Shown in pieces: positions 36,195 through 47,939 of a stretch of DNA of 54,487 bases. This DNA comes from Bradyrhizobium sp. 132. Lineage in GTDB: Bacteria > Pseudomonadota > Alphaproteobacteria > Rhizobiales > Xanthobacteraceae. The stretch is taken from the NCBI RefSeq assembly GCF_023074185.1, contig NZ_JADPKY010000077.1:1-54487 (forward strand), in the 5' to 3' direction. The notes under the pieces are model-generated. The model was not told the DNA's origin, ran no database searches, and saw only the letters and a list, made by a program, of their open reading frames with translations. The first letter of the stretch is position 1; every line of letters starts with the position of its first letter. A program made the translations under genes and the position numbers.

Positions 36195-36977
36195 ATGGCT
36201 ATTCACCGCAAACGTTTTCGTGTCGAAGAGGCTGTTGTCGGCGAGATGCCAAGCCCCGAAATGATTGAGGAGGCTCCGCCGATGCATAGCGAGATCATGT
36301 CCGAGTTGCGTGCGATCCGTGCACAGATGGCGAAGGGCACTCCGCCCTTGTCCGGCAGCGCGGCCATGGCGGCGATCGACGCCTCCACCGCTCACGAGCT
36401 CTCCGAAGCTCGTACCATGCTCGATACTTACCGGGCGCAGATCGAGCAGTGCGAGAAGCTGAAGGTCGAGCTCGACCTCATCCACGACGCCATCGACCGT
36501 ACCAAACGCGAGATCGCGACGCTGCACGGCAAGAGCTTCGACGGCGGCGAAATGGCCAAGGTCAATGGCGAGCTCGGCGCGGTCGTCGGCGGCACCGAAC
36601 AGGCGACCCAGCAGATCCTCGAAGCCGCCGAGTCGATCGACCAAGCGGCCAGCGCGATGTCCAAGGTGCAATCGGCCGATCAGCAGAAGCGGCTCGCCGA
36701 CGATATCCAGGAACGCGTCATCTCGATCTTCGAAGCCTGTAACTTCCAGGACCTGACCGGCCAGCGCATCAGCAAGGTCATGAGCACGATGAAGTTCATC
36801 GAGCAGCACATCAACTCCATGATGGAGATCTGGGGCGGCGTCGACGCGATCAAGTCCCACGTGCCCGCGCCGGCCGCCGACACCCGCAGCGAGGACGAAA
36901 AACTCCTCAACGGCCCGAAGCTCGCCGGCGATGTCGGCCACGCCTCGCAGGACGACATCGACGCGCTGTTCGACTGA
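36195..36977 (+). CDS. cheZ: Chemotaxis protein phosphatase CheZ
   Basis: 260 residues from ATG 36195, with GGGGGGAG six bases upstream. Mostly long helices (coiled hairpin), with the phosphatase signature FEACNFQDLTGQRISKVMSTMKFIE (about residues 177-201) and the C-terminal SQDDIDALFD, the amphipathic CheY-binding helix. It dephosphorylates CheY-P. It stands alone, away from a che operon. Followed by a clear terminator. Confidence 0.88.
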   Translation: MAIHRKRFRVEEAVVGEMPSPEMIEEAPPMHSEIMSELRAIRAQMAKGTPPLSGSAAMAAIDASTAHELSEARTMLDTYRAQIEQCEKLKVELDLIHDAIDRTKREIATLHGKSFDGGEMAKVNGELGAVVGGTEQATQQILEAAESIDQAASAMSKVQSADQQKRLADDIQERVISIFEACNFQDLTGQRISKVMSTMKFIEQHINSMMEIWGGVDAIKSHVPAPAADTRSEDEKLLNGPKLAGDVGHASQDDIDALFD

Positions 36978-37000
36978 GCAGACGCGACACTCTGAAAAAC

Positions 37001-37029
37001 AAAACGCCGGCGCAAGCCGGCGTTTTTTT
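37001..37029 (+). terminator. Intrinsic terminator of cheZ
   Basis: AAAACGCCGGC-GCAA-GCCGGCGTTTT followed by further T, 23 bases after the cheZ stop. Perfect 11-bp stem with a GNRA loop. Confidence 0.9.
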
Positions 37030-37030
37030 C

Positions 37031-37114
37031 GTCATTGCGAGCGAAGCGAAGCAATCCAGACTGTGTCCGCGGAAGGAGCCTGGATTGCTTCGTCGCTTCG
37101 CTCCTCGCAATGAC
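37031..37114. repeat. Dispersed inverted repeat (GTCATTGCGAGC type), second copy
   Basis: Left arm GTCATTGCGAGCGAAGCG... (37031-37059) pairs with the right arm ending CTCGCAATGAC (37080-37114), with small differences. Same family as 15210-15287. Confidence 0.8.
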
Positions 37115-37137
37115 GAGTGGCTAGGCCGGCGCCCCGA

Positions 37138-37659
37138 TCACGCCCTTGGCGCGCAGCGGACGTAGACCATGTTGCCGTAGCGGGTGGCGGCATCCTTGTC
37201 GATGAAGCGGGTGATGAGGACGCGGCCGTCGAAGGAGACGATCTCGCGGTCCTGCTCGCCCGGTGTCGGACCCGCCGGCCCGATATAGTTCTTGCCGCTG
37301 GGCGAGCCCTTCAGCCGCAGCTCCTGCGGCGTCGCCTGGTCGGCGAGATGCATGATGACGCCGCCGGAGGAGCCGGCGGTGATCACGTAAGGATTTTTGC
37401 ACTGGGCCCGGGCGGCAGCCTCGGTGCGGGCGCGGTCGGCCGGGTTCTGGAACGAGGCGAGACCCCAGCGGCCGACGATCTCGTCGGCGCGGATCGACGC
37501 CGACATTTCCGGGCCGGCCCCGGGCTCGGCCTCAGGCGGCGGTGAGGACGACGAGAACGACGGCAGGCTCATGCCGCCGCCGCAGGCGCCAAGCAGCAGC
37601 GCCAGGCAAGAGGCGGCCGCCAGATTGGCAACCGTGCGTGCGTGAGCTGAACTGATCAT
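37138..37659 (-). CDS. Putative lipoprotein
   Basis: 173 residues from ATG 37659 (GGGGGA six bases upstream). Signal peptide with lipobox ALLLGACGGG (Cys about 26), a Ser/Pro/Glu linker, then a small beta-rich domain (IVGRWGLASFQNPADRARTEAAA, KNYIGPAGPTPGEQDREIVSF, RYGNMVYVRCAP). The GRWGLASF-type start recalls lipocalin-like or protease-inhibitor-like folds, but I cannot assign a family. Outer-membrane or periplasmic lipoprotein. Confidence 0.75.
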   Translation of the reverse strand: MISSAHARTVANLAAASCLALLLGACGGGMSLPSFSSSSPPPEAEPGAGPEMSASIRADEIVGRWGLASFQNPADRARTEAAARAQCKNPYVITAGSSGGVIMHLADQATPQELRLKGSPSGKNYIGPAGPTPGEQDREIVSFDGRVLITRFIDKDAATRYGNMVYVRCAPRA

Positions 37660-37830
37660 GACATTCCCCCGAGCAAACTGCCCCCCAAACAAGACGTCGA
37701 CCGCATCCCGCCTGCAGCCAAGCGCAAAACCGCTGTCGGAGCAATGACGTCCTTTATACGCCAGCGCGACCAATAGGTTTCTGTAGACACAATCCTATAT
37801 CCGCCTCACCAATCGCTTAACCACCTTTGC

Positions 37831-37859
37831 TTGACAGGATCGCGGCCAAGCCATATTTC
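37831..37859 (+). promoter_or_regulatory. Housekeeping-type promoter of groESL
   Basis: TTGACA at 37831-37836, 17-bp spacer, TATTTC at 37854-37859. The predicted start falls just before the CIRCE element, so HrcA bound there would block it. Confidence 0.65.
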
Positions 37860-37870
37860 CGGGCGCACTA

Positions 37871-37897
37871 TTAGCACTCGGAAAGCCCGATTGCTAA
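37871..37897 (+). promoter_or_regulatory. CIRCE element (HrcA operator)
   Basis: TTAGCACTC, nine bases, GATTGCTAA. This is the CIRCE consensus TTAGCACTC-N9-GAGTGCTAA with one mismatch in the right arm. HrcA binding represses groESL until heat shock. Confidence 0.93.
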
Positions 37898-37990
37898 GCG
37901 CACCGTCCGATCCTCGGCAAGAGGGTGGACGGGAAGCGCCGCCCCATCCACTTCCGCTACATCCGAAGCGAGCCTCCAAAGGGAAACGTC

Positions 37991-38287
37991 ATGGCTAAAT
38001 CCAAATTTCGTCCACTGCATGACCGTGTCGTGGTCAAACGTATCGACGCCGAGGAAAAGACCAAGGGCGGCATCATCATTCCGGACAGCGCCAAGGAAAA
38101 GCCGTCCCAGGGCGAAATCGTCGCCGTCGGCCCCGGCGGCCGCGACGAGGCCGGCAAGCTGACCCCGATCGACCTCAAGGTCGGCGACCTCGTGCTGTTC
38201 GGCAAGTGGTCGGGCACCGAGGTCAAGATCGACAACGAAGATCTCCTGATCATGAAGGAATCGGACATCATGGGCGTCATGGCCTAA
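37991..38287 (+). CDS. groES: Co-chaperonin GroES
   Basis: 98 residues, [37 protein letters not shown] with the mobile loop (KTKGGIIIP), and the roof region [15 protein letters not shown]. It forms the heptameric lid of the chaperonin. First gene of a CIRCE-controlled operon; groEL follows after 150 bp. Bradyrhizobia usually carry several groESL copies; this one has the HrcA type of control. Confidence 0.98.
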   Translation: MAKSKFRPLHDRVVVKRIDAEEKTKGGIIIPDSAKEKPSQGEIVAVGPGGRDEAGKLTPIDLKVGDLVLFGKWSGTEVKIDNEDLLIMKESDIMGVMA

Positions 38288-40063
<1,776 letters not shown>

Positions 40064-40089
40064 GGCCGATCCTCGCCTGACAGTGTTGC

Positions 40090-40119
40090 GAAGGCCGCCT
40101 CCGGGCGGCCTTCTTTTTT
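40090..40119 (+). terminator. Intrinsic terminator of groESL
   Basis: GAAGGCCGCC-TCCG-GGCGGCCTTC followed by six T; perfect 10-bp stem, 26 bases after the groEL stop. Confidence 0.93.
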
Positions 40120-40194
40120 GCCGATCATGGCCTGTGCTTTCCAATTCAACCGGCGCCCAAAACCCACTACGGTAACGCCCGATTCGAATTGTTT

Positions 40195-40244
40195 GGGCAT
40201 GATCTGATCGGAAAAACCGCTTCACACTTTTCCGGATCATGCCC
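40195..40244. repeat. Dispersed inverted repeat (GGGCATGATC type)
   Basis: GGGCATGATC (40195-40204) and GATCATGCCC (40235-40244) are exact inverted arms around GGAAAA...TTTTCC inner arms. This type of element is frequent between bradyrhizobial genes. It lies just before the start of the 403-aa secreted protein gene. Confidence 0.75.
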
Positions 40245-40265
40245 CATTGCCCGGGGATTTCGTCG

Positions 40266-41477
40266 ATGCGCGCGCTTCTGGTTTGCCCGACAGTTTTATT
40301 GGCGGCTCTGCTTGCAGTTTCGCCTGAGGTCGCATCCGCCCAGATGAAGCTGTCGCCGAAGGCCACGGCGCCCGGCGGCGCGGAGACGCGCTATTTCACC
40401 TCGATCGACGGGCTGATGGACGGCAATGCCGACGTGATCCTGAAGGAGACACGCCAGGGCAAGACCGTCACCGCAGCCGTGCTCGACGTCTGTTATCCGG
40501 TCGCGAAGAATTCCGACCGCAAGGACCGCTTCGTCGTCAATCTCCAGGTCGCCGGCCAGAACCTGACGGGTACGACGCAGAGCCTCGGCGCGAAAGCGCC
40601 CGTCACCGTCAAACTGCTGCGCAAACAGGCTGGAGACACGTTCGAATTCCGCGGCCAGATCAGCATTGGCCAGGCCGTGACCGAGGTCACCTCTCCCGAC
40701 AATTCCGATCTCAGCGAGAAGGAATTCCTGGACAACCAGACCTCCGACGACGGCATCACGCCGCAGCCGAAGGATTTCACCGACGTCTCGCCGGAAGCGA
40801 TTGCGGTCAAGGTCAAGCTGGATGCCGCGACGGAGTTCCTGAAGAGCCTGAAGGGCCAGGACGTCGAGGTGACGCTGGCGAGTCTCACCGTCGGCTGCGA
40901 CGCGCTGCGCGCAGGTGAGCAGACCATCAACATGTCGGTCGATCCGGAGCGCGCAGGCGCCCTGTTGGAGAAATTCAAGGCGATGCCCGGCGTCATCACC
41001 GCGGGCTGGACCGCGGGCATGACCGAAATGGACCGCACCATCCGCATCCCCGCCGCCGACTGGCGCGACGGCGACAAGCTCAACCGCGACAAGCTCGCGG
41101 CCGCGGTGGCTGGCGTGCTGAGCAGGACGCTCGCGGCAAAGCCGGTCTCGCAAAGCTTCAACCCGGCCACCGGCAAGCTCAAGCTGGTGTTCAAGCGGCC
41201 GAACCAGGATTTTCCCGCGCTCGAGCTCACCGACACCATCGAGGTCGCGGGTCTCGTCTCGCCCGACAAGCCCGGCACGACCGACAAGCTCATGCTCTGG
41301 ATCGGGAGTCCCGCGACCACGACCACCGATGAGAGCAGCGGCGCCAAGCTCAATCTCTCGGACGAAGCGACGGCCGACGAGGAAGGCGATCAGCCCGACG
41401 ACAACGGTTCGGTCGAGGCGCTCACCAAGGAGCTGAAAGGCCAGCGCTGGGACGCCGACAAGTCGGTGTGGAAGTAG
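40266..41477 (+). CDS. Secreted protein of unknown function (403 aa)
   Basis: ATG 40266 with GGGGA eight bases upstream. Signal peptide (RALLVCPTVLLAALLAVSPEVASA). The mature protein has a beta-rich N-terminal half (KDRFVVNLQVAGQNLTG...), a middle half starting SVDPERAGALLEKFKAMPGVI, and an acidic tail (LSDEATADEEGDQPDDNGS) before a final basic GQRWDADKSVWK. I do not recognise the family. Periplasmic or cell-surface location is likely. Confidence 0.75.
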   Translation: MRALLVCPTVLLAALLAVSPEVASAQMKLSPKATAPGGAETRYFTSIDGLMDGNADVILKETRQGKTVTAAVLDVCYPVAKNSDRKDRFVVNLQVAGQNLTGTTQSLGAKAPVTVKLLRKQAGDTFEFRGQISIGQAVTEVTSPDNSDLSEKEFLDNQTSDDGITPQPKDFTDVSPEAIAVKVKLDAATEFLKSLKGQDVEVTLASLTVGCDALRAGEQTINMSVDPERAGALLEKFKAMPGVITAGWTAGMTEMDRTIRIPAADWRDGDKLNRDKLAAAVAGVLSRTLAAKPVSQSFNPATGKLKLVFKRPNQDFPALELTDTIEVAGLVSPDKPGTTDKLMLWIGSPATTTTDESSGAKLNLSDEATADEEGDQPDDNGSVEALTKELKGQRWDADKSVWK

Positions 41478-41535
41478 TGCGAGGCAGGGTGCCCCGGACG
41501 CAGCGCGAAAGCGCTGCAGGGCCGGGACACGAAAG

Positions 41536-41934
41536 CTAGTTCCCGTTGACGCGGAAACGCAGCGGCTTGGGGCCGACGAGCGTCAGCACGTCGCCCTGGC
41601 GCTTCCAGGTCTCGGCGCTGCCGAGCGCCGCGACGAGATCGTCATCGGCCTGGGCCCTGGCCGGCGGACAGGAGCGGTCCTGGATCTGGCCGGGGACGAA
41701 GATCACGGTGTTGCCGGCGACCGAGAACTGGCCCTTGCCGCCCTTGCACCAGAGCTCCAGCAAGACTTCGCCATTGTCGCCGATTTCAATGTTCGGAATC
41801 CGCTTCGAGCCCGGCTGCGGCAACGCCTCCAGCGTCATCTCGGTGCCGAACGGGAAACCGTCATCGGCACGCGCGACAGTGGCCATCGCGAGCGTTGCAA
41901 CCGCCGCACACACAATCTGCTTGAGCGAAACCAT
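41536..41934 (-). CDS. META-domain-like secreted protein
   Basis: 132 residues. Signal peptide MVSLKQIVCAAVATLAMATVARA, then a small domain whose second half (CPPARAQADDDLVAALGSAETWKRQGDVLTLVG) fits the META/HslJ pattern: a Cys-Pro, a helix ending in L-x-x-A-x-x-W, then a G-D-x-L-x-L strand. HslJ-like proteins are linked to stress resistance; the role here is not known. Two Cys may form a disulfide. Confidence 0.65.
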   Translation of the reverse strand: MVSLKQIVCAAVATLAMATVARADDGFPFGTEMTLEALPQPGSKRIPNIEIGDNGEVLLELWCKGGKGQFSVAGNTVIFVPGQIQDRSCPPARAQADDDLVAALGSAETWKRQGDVLTLVGPKPLRFRVNGN

Positions 41935-42004
41935 GACACCTCTCGACCGACCTGATTTGCCGATCTTCTATAAGACGGCAGCTGCAATGAGAAGCTTCGC
42001 CCGC

Positions 42005-42046
42005 ATGCAAAAATCCCCGCGGAGAGATCTCCGCGGGGATTTGCAT
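42005..42046 (-). terminator. Intrinsic terminator of the lactate permease gene
   Basis: AATCCCCGCGGAGA-GA-TCTCCGCGGGGATT, with outer GCAAA/TTTGC pairing. On the minus strand it ends in five T, 20 bases after the permease stop. Confidence 0.85.
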
Positions 42047-42065
42047 CGACGCCGGGCGTGACCTG

Positions 42066-43730
<1,665 letters not shown>

Positions 43731-44046
43731 GGTCTTCCTCCCCCACGCATGTGTGCGGCAGGCGGCCCGCGTGGACAGCCGATCCTGCTCGACGCTGAAG
43801 CGATAACCCCCGAGTTGGACGCGAATTCCTCACGAATGCAGCGGTTCCCCTCCCGCTCACAAGCCCGCGAAATCCCGAAGCACCCCACCCCGCGCCGTTG
43901 AGGCCCATGCTAGGGTTGCAAGCTGCGACAAGCCAACGCAAATTGCAGAACCTGCGACTTTAGTCTAAGCGCGCCCATTTCCGCCGTCGCGCCCCAAATC
44001 TTTGGCCCCGGGCAGTTGTGCACATCCCCTCAGGAGACCCAGCTCT
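43731..44046. other. Divergent promoter region, lctP / ABC transporter
   Basis: 316 bp without a gene. No clear operator was found; it should contain both promoters. Confidence 0.4.
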
Positions 44047-45810
44047 GTGAAGAACATCCGCGCCACGCTCGCGATCGTCTGGCGAATCGCCGCCCCTTAT
44101 TTCCGATCGGAGGACAAATGGGCCGGCCGCGGCCTGCTCGCCGCTGTCATCGCGATGGAGCTGGCGCTGGTCGCGATCGACGTCCTGGTAAACCAATGGC
44201 AGAACCGGTTCTACAGTGCGCTCCAGAATAGCGACTGGGATGCCTTCGTCACGCAGATCTGGATCTTCGTCGGCCTCGCCTCCGCCTTCATCGCGCTGGC
44301 GGTCTACAAGCTGTACCTGAACCAGTGGCTCCAGATCCGCTGGCGGCAATGGCTGACCCGGCACTATCTGGGCGAATGGCTGCAAGGCGCCACCCATTAC
44401 CGCATGCAGCTCAAGGGCGATGCAGCCGACAACCCGGACCAGCGCATCACCGAGGACGTCAAGAACTTCGTCGAGCAGACCCTGACCATCGGGCTCGGCC
44501 TACTCTCGTCGATCGTGACGCTGTTCTCCTTCGTGATCATCCTCTGGGGCCTGTCCAACGCTGCGCCGCTGCACCTGTTCGGCGCCGACCTCGTGATCCC
44601 CGGCTATCTGTGCTGGGGCGCGCTGGTTTACGCGATCTTCGGCACCGCGCTGACGCACTGGATCGGGGCGCCGCTGGTCAATCTCAATTTCGAACAGCAG
44701 CGCTATGAGGCCGACTTCCGCTTCAACCTCGTCCGCGTCCGCGAGAACTCCGAGCAGATCGCGCTGCTCAAGGGTGAAGGCGCCGAGCGCGGCCGCCTGC
44801 TGGAGCGCTTCGGCTTCGTGATCGGCAATTGGTACGCCATCATGAGCCGGACCAAGCGCCTCACCGCGTTCACCGCGAGCTATCAGCAGGCCGCCGTGAT
44901 CTTTCCCTACGTGCTGGTGGCGCCGGCCTTTTTCGCCAAGAAGATTCAGCTTGGCGACATGATGCAGACCGCCTCCGCCTTCTCAAGCGTGCAGGGCGCA
45001 CTGTCGTTCTTCGTCACGGCGTACCGGTCGCTGGCGGAATGGCGCTCGATCGTCGCGCGCCTCGACGGCTTCGAGATGTCGGTCGATGCGGCCGCGAACC
45101 TGCCGCCGCACGAGCCGGCGATTGCCATCGAGCCCGCCGGCGTCAATCGCACTATCGCACTCGAACAGCTCTGCGTGAACCTGCCGAGCGGCACGCCGCT
45201 GGTCGCCGCCGACGCCTTCTCCATCCAGACGCCGGAGCGCGTGCTGGTGACCGGACCGTCAGGCTCCGGCAAGTCGACGCTGTTCCGGGCCATCGCCGGC
45301 ATCTGGCCGTTCGGCACAGGCACCATCTTCGTCCCGGAAAAGGCGAAGCTGATGATGCTCCCCCAGCGCCCGTATTTCCCGGTCGGCGTGCTGCGCGACG
45401 CCGTGGTCTATCCGGCCGCGCCGGGCGCATTCGAAACCGCACGCGTCAGGGACACGCTGATCGCGGTCGGGCTGCCCGACCTCGCCGAGCGACTCGAGGA
45501 GGAAGGCCACTGGAATCGGATGCTGTCGCTGGGCGAGCAGCAGCGCCTCGGGCTCGCCCGCGCGCTGCTGCACGCGCCGGACTACCTGTTCCTGGACGAG
45601 GCCACGGCCTCGCTGGACGAACCGTCCGAGGCCCGGCTGTACCGGCTGCTGACGGAGAAGCTGCCACAGGCTACCCTCGTCTCCATCGGCCACCGCTCGA
45701 CGCTCGACGCCTTCCATACCCGCAAGGTGACGATGGTGAAGCACGGCGCGATCCACGTTCTCGGTGACAGTGGCGTGCCGGTCGAGAAGGAGCCGAGCGC
45801 GGCGCGCTGA
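44047..45810 (+). CDS. ABC transporter, fused membrane and ATPase domains (SbmA/YddA-like)
   Basis: 587 residues from GTG 44047 (CAGGAG ten bases upstream). The N-terminal half has about six helices of the ABC_membrane_2/SbmA-BacA type (VNQWQNRFYSALQ, RWRQWLTRHYLGEWLQ, DNPDQRITEDVKNF). The ATPase has Walker A GPSGSGKST, signature LSLGEQQRLGLARA and Walker B YLFLDEATASLDE. Relatives move peptides, long-chain fatty acids or cobalamin; SbmA/BacA matters in legume symbiosis, but those lack the ATPase. Substrate unknown. Confidence 0.88.
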   Translation: MKNIRATLAIVWRIAAPYFRSEDKWAGRGLLAAVIAMELALVAIDVLVNQWQNRFYSALQNSDWDAFVTQIWIFVGLASAFIALAVYKLYLNQWLQIRWRQWLTRHYLGEWLQGATHYRMQLKGDAADNPDQRITEDVKNFVEQTLTIGLGLLSSIVTLFSFVIILWGLSNAAPLHLFGADLVIPGYLCWGALVYAIFGTALTHWIGAPLVNLNFEQQRYEADFRFNLVRVRENSEQIALLKGEGAERGRLLERFGFVIGNWYAIMSRTKRLTAFTASYQQAAVIFPYVLVAPAFFAKKIQLGDMMQTASAFSSVQGALSFFVTAYRSLAEWRSIVARLDGFEMSVDAAANLPPHEPAIAIEPAGVNRTIALEQLCVNLPSGTPLVAADAFSIQTPERVLVTGPSGSGKSTLFRAIAGIWPFGTGTIFVPEKAKLMMLPQRPYFPVGVLRDAVVYPAAPGAFETARVRDTLIAVGLPDLAERLEEEGHWNRMLSLGEQQRLGLARALLHAPDYLFLDEATASLDEPSEARLYRLLTEKLPQATLVSIGHRSTLDAFHTRKVTMVKHGAIHVLGDSGVPVEKEPSAAR

Positions 45811-45819
45811 GGCGCAACG

Positions 45820-45841
45820 GCGATGGCCCGCGGGCTATCGC
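45820..45841 (+). terminator. Possible terminator of the ABC transporter gene
   Basis: GCGATGGCCC/GGGCTATCGC hairpin (one G-T pair) followed by a short CTTTC. Weak T-tract, so low certainty. Confidence 0.4.
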
Positions 45842-45879
45842 TTTCAAAGGACCGATGGGCGGCTTCCGTGCGGCCCATC

Positions 45880-45990
45880 CTTCGAGACGCCCGCCTCTGG
45901 CGGGCCCTCAGGATGAGGTCCTGCCCCGCGGCGAAATCCCAACCCTCATGGTGAGGAGCGCCGCCTTACGGCGCGTCTCGAACCATGAAG
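45880..45990. repeat. Dispersed palindromic repeats (TTCGAGACG type), second cluster
   Basis: CCTTCGAGACGCCCGCC...GGCGGGCCCTCAGGATGAGG and then CCTCATGGTGAGGAGCGCC...GGCGCGTCTCGAACCATGAAGG, a pair of related units in opposite orientation. Same family as 12060-12232. Confidence 0.7.
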
Positions 45991-46023
45991 GCCACGCCCT
46001 TTCGCAGACCCCAACCCAAAGCA

Positions 46024-46051
46024 AAGGGCGGCAGGTTGCCCTGCCGCCCTT
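46024..46051 (-). terminator. Intrinsic terminator of the porin gene
   Basis: AAGGGCGGCAGG-(4 nt)-CCTGCCGCCCTT, perfect 12-bp stem, minus strand, followed by TGCTTT. It starts 24 bases after the stop at 46075. Confidence 0.88.
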
Positions 46052-46074
46052 ATCTAGTCGCTTCGGGAAGAAGC

Positions 46075-47079
46075 TTACTTCAGGTTGCTCATCGCCGTCA
46101 GGTCGAACGACAGCTTGGCAATGCCGGCCGCGCCGCACCAGTTGGAGCCGGCGCCGCCCGGATTGATCGCGGTGACGTTGGTGGTGCCGGTGGCGTTGAA
46201 GGCGCTGGTGAAGGCGTTGCAGTCACCCTTGTTCAGGTCGGTGTCGGAGTAACGCAAGTCCAGCGTGAACACCTTGTAGGTGAAGCCGATGCCGATATTC
46301 CAGGTGTTGTAGTCCTTGTAGGGGATACCGTTGGCGAAAACGGTGCCGACACCGGTGCCGTAGAAGGCGTCCGAGGTACCGAACCACTGCCGGCCGAATT
46401 CACCCGACACGTACATGCCCATACCGGAGGCGCCGAAGGCTGTGCTGGGCGCCGTGTACTTGGCGGTCAACGAAGCGTAGTTGCCCCAGGCACCCGAGTT
46501 CAGGAAGTTCGGCGAGTAATACTCGGTCGCGCCGACCGTGAAGCTGTCGTTGATGGTGTAGTTCACCTTGCCGTAGACTTCGAGGAAGCTGACGTCCTTC
46601 TTCATGACGTTGCCGTCGGCGAGGAAGATCGTGGTCGTGCTGACAGCGCAGACGTTGCCGCCGGGAATGCCGCCAGTGAGGAAGTTGTCGGCGCAGCTGC
46701 CGCCCGGATACAGGTAGCCCCAGATACCGATGTCGAAGGCGAAGGCGCCGAAGGTCGGGCGGATACCGCCGTAGATGTCGACTTCAGCAGCAGCGCGATT
46801 GGCGAAGGAGATGCTCTCGGCGGACACGCCGACGTAGAGCTGGAGGTCCTTGTTGACGTTGTAGCGCGGCTCGAAATAGGCCGCGACTGACGGCTTGTGG
46901 TTCGACTGCGTGACGCCGCGGAAGATGTAGTCGCTCATGATGGCGCCGCCGAAGGCGATATCCCAGGGGTCAAACGCAACCACCGGCGGGGCCTTCTTGG
47001 CCTTCACCGCCATGTCTGCCGCGAAAGCCGAACCCGTCACCATTGCCAGCGCCGTTGCCAACAAAGCCACTTTTTTCAT
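46075..47079 (-). CDS. TorF-family putative porin
   Basis: 334 residues from ATG 47079 (GGGGA five bases upstream). Signal peptide MKKVALLATALAMVTGSAFA, then a beta-barrel outline with alternating hydrophobic strands: GGAIMSDYIFRGVTQSNHKPSVAAY is the TorF/Gcw_chp signature at the barrel start. It contains two Cys pairs in loops (SCADNF / VCAVST; DCNAF / WCGAAG). An outer-membrane channel is expected; substrate not known. Long upstream region probably regulated. Confidence 0.85.
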   Translation of the reverse strand: MKKVALLATALAMVTGSAFAADMAVKAKKAPPVVAFDPWDIAFGGAIMSDYIFRGVTQSNHKPSVAAYFEPRYNVNKDLQLYVGVSAESISFANRAAAEVDIYGGIRPTFGAFAFDIGIWGYLYPGGSCADNFLTGGIPGGNVCAVSTTTIFLADGNVMKKDVSFLEVYGKVNYTINDSFTVGATEYYSPNFLNSGAWGNYASLTAKYTAPSTAFGASGMGMYVSGEFGRQWFGTSDAFYGTGVGTVFANGIPYKDYNTWNIGIGFTYKVFTLDLRYSDTDLNKGDCNAFTSAFNATGTTNVTAINPGGAGSNWCGAAGIAKLSFDLTAMSNLK

Positions 47080-47411
47080 TTCGATCCCCATCACCAGTTC
47101 TAAGACCCTAGTCGGATCCCGGAAGCCCCCCGGAACGCACGACCTGATTGCAAATTTCGTAACCGCGGCAATTTGGATGGGGTGACGTGAACCGTGAAGC
47201 AAATATCGCAGGCATCTGCTGACTTTTTGGGCGTTCTGACGATTCCACGAAAGGTTGTCAGCCTGTGTGTCTTCCCGATCACATCATTTGCATTGCAAAG
47301 CGCACAGACATGCCCGGGTTAGTACGGGACCCGCGGTACCGTGCTGTCCGCGCGACGAATCAGGCTGCTCCCGGACAAGACAATCTCCGCGCGCCGTCGC
47401 GCCGATGCAAA
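47080..47411. other. Upstream region of porin gene
   Basis: 332 bp with no gene. It contains a small palindrome TTTGCA-T-TGCAAA at 47287-47299 in an AT-richer block, a possible regulator site. Confidence 0.4.
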
Positions 47412-47439
47412 AAGGCCGCAGCATCACCGCTGCGGCCTT
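47412..47439 (-). terminator. Intrinsic terminator of the histone-H1-like gene
   Basis: AAGGCCGCAGC-GGTGAT-GCTGCGGCCTT on the minus strand, followed by TTTGC; perfect 11-bp stem, 43 bases after the stop. Confidence 0.88.
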
Positions 47440-47482
47440 CCTGTTGTCGATCATGGTCGTCGGATTGGATCCAGCCTTTGGC

Positions 47483-47854
47483 CTAACCTTGTCCCTCGGC
47501 CGGCGTCGCTTCCGCAGAAGACGAAGGCATCGCCCAGCTTGTCTCGGCGGCAGGCTCGGGAGCCGGAGTTGCTGGCGCTGACGGCTTCGGCGCGGGAGCT
47601 GCCTTCGCCTTCTTCGGTGCCGCTTTCTTGGCAGCCTTCTTGGCGGCCTTCTTAGGTGCAGCCGGCTGAGCTGCCTTCTTGGCCGACTTCTTTGCGGCCT
47701 TCTTCGACGCGGCCTTCTTCGCTGATTTCTTGGTGGCTTTCTTGGCAGACTTCTTCGCGGACTTCTTGGCTGCCTTCTTTGCGGTCTTCTTCGCCGCTAC
47801 AGCCTTCCTGGCCTTTTTGGCCTTCTTGCTTTTCTTCTTCTTCGCTTTCGCCAT
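47483..47854 (-). CDS. Histone-H1-like Lys/Ala-rich DNA-binding protein
   Basis: 123 residues from ATG 47854 (AGGAGGA five bases upstream, a very strong site). Almost all of residues 1-95 is made of KKAAKK/KKSAKK-type repeats, like the C-terminal tail of eukaryotic H1 and the bacterial HctB/AlgP/BpH1 proteins. The last 35 residues are Pro/Ala/Glu-rich and neutral. It should bind DNA without sequence preference and compact it. Repeat copy number may vary between strains. Sits between the porin and glcF with its own terminator. Confidence 0.9.
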   Translation of the reverse strand: MAKAKKKKSKKAKKARKAVAAKKTAKKAAKKSAKKSAKKATKKSAKKAASKKAAKKSAKKAAQPAAPKKAAKKAAKKAAPKKAKAAPAPKPSAPATPAPEPAAETSWAMPSSSAEATPAEGQG

Positions 47855-47939
47855 CGTGGTCCTCCTGTTGCCGCCGAACAATGGTCGATCGGGCGTCTTC
47901 AGCCGTCACCTCCGGACGAAAGCTCAGGCCTTTGAAAGC

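Larger units (their letters stand above)
37660..37990. other. Divergent regulatory region upstream of groES
   Basis: 331 bp between the lipoprotein and groES. It contains the groESL promoter and CIRCE element (annotated separately). No other gene seen. Confidence 0.5.

Noticed and set aside
47640..47860. Short tandem repeats resembling a DNA satellite
   Set aside because: They are Lys/Ala codons of the H1-like gene, which has a strong ribosome site and terminator.
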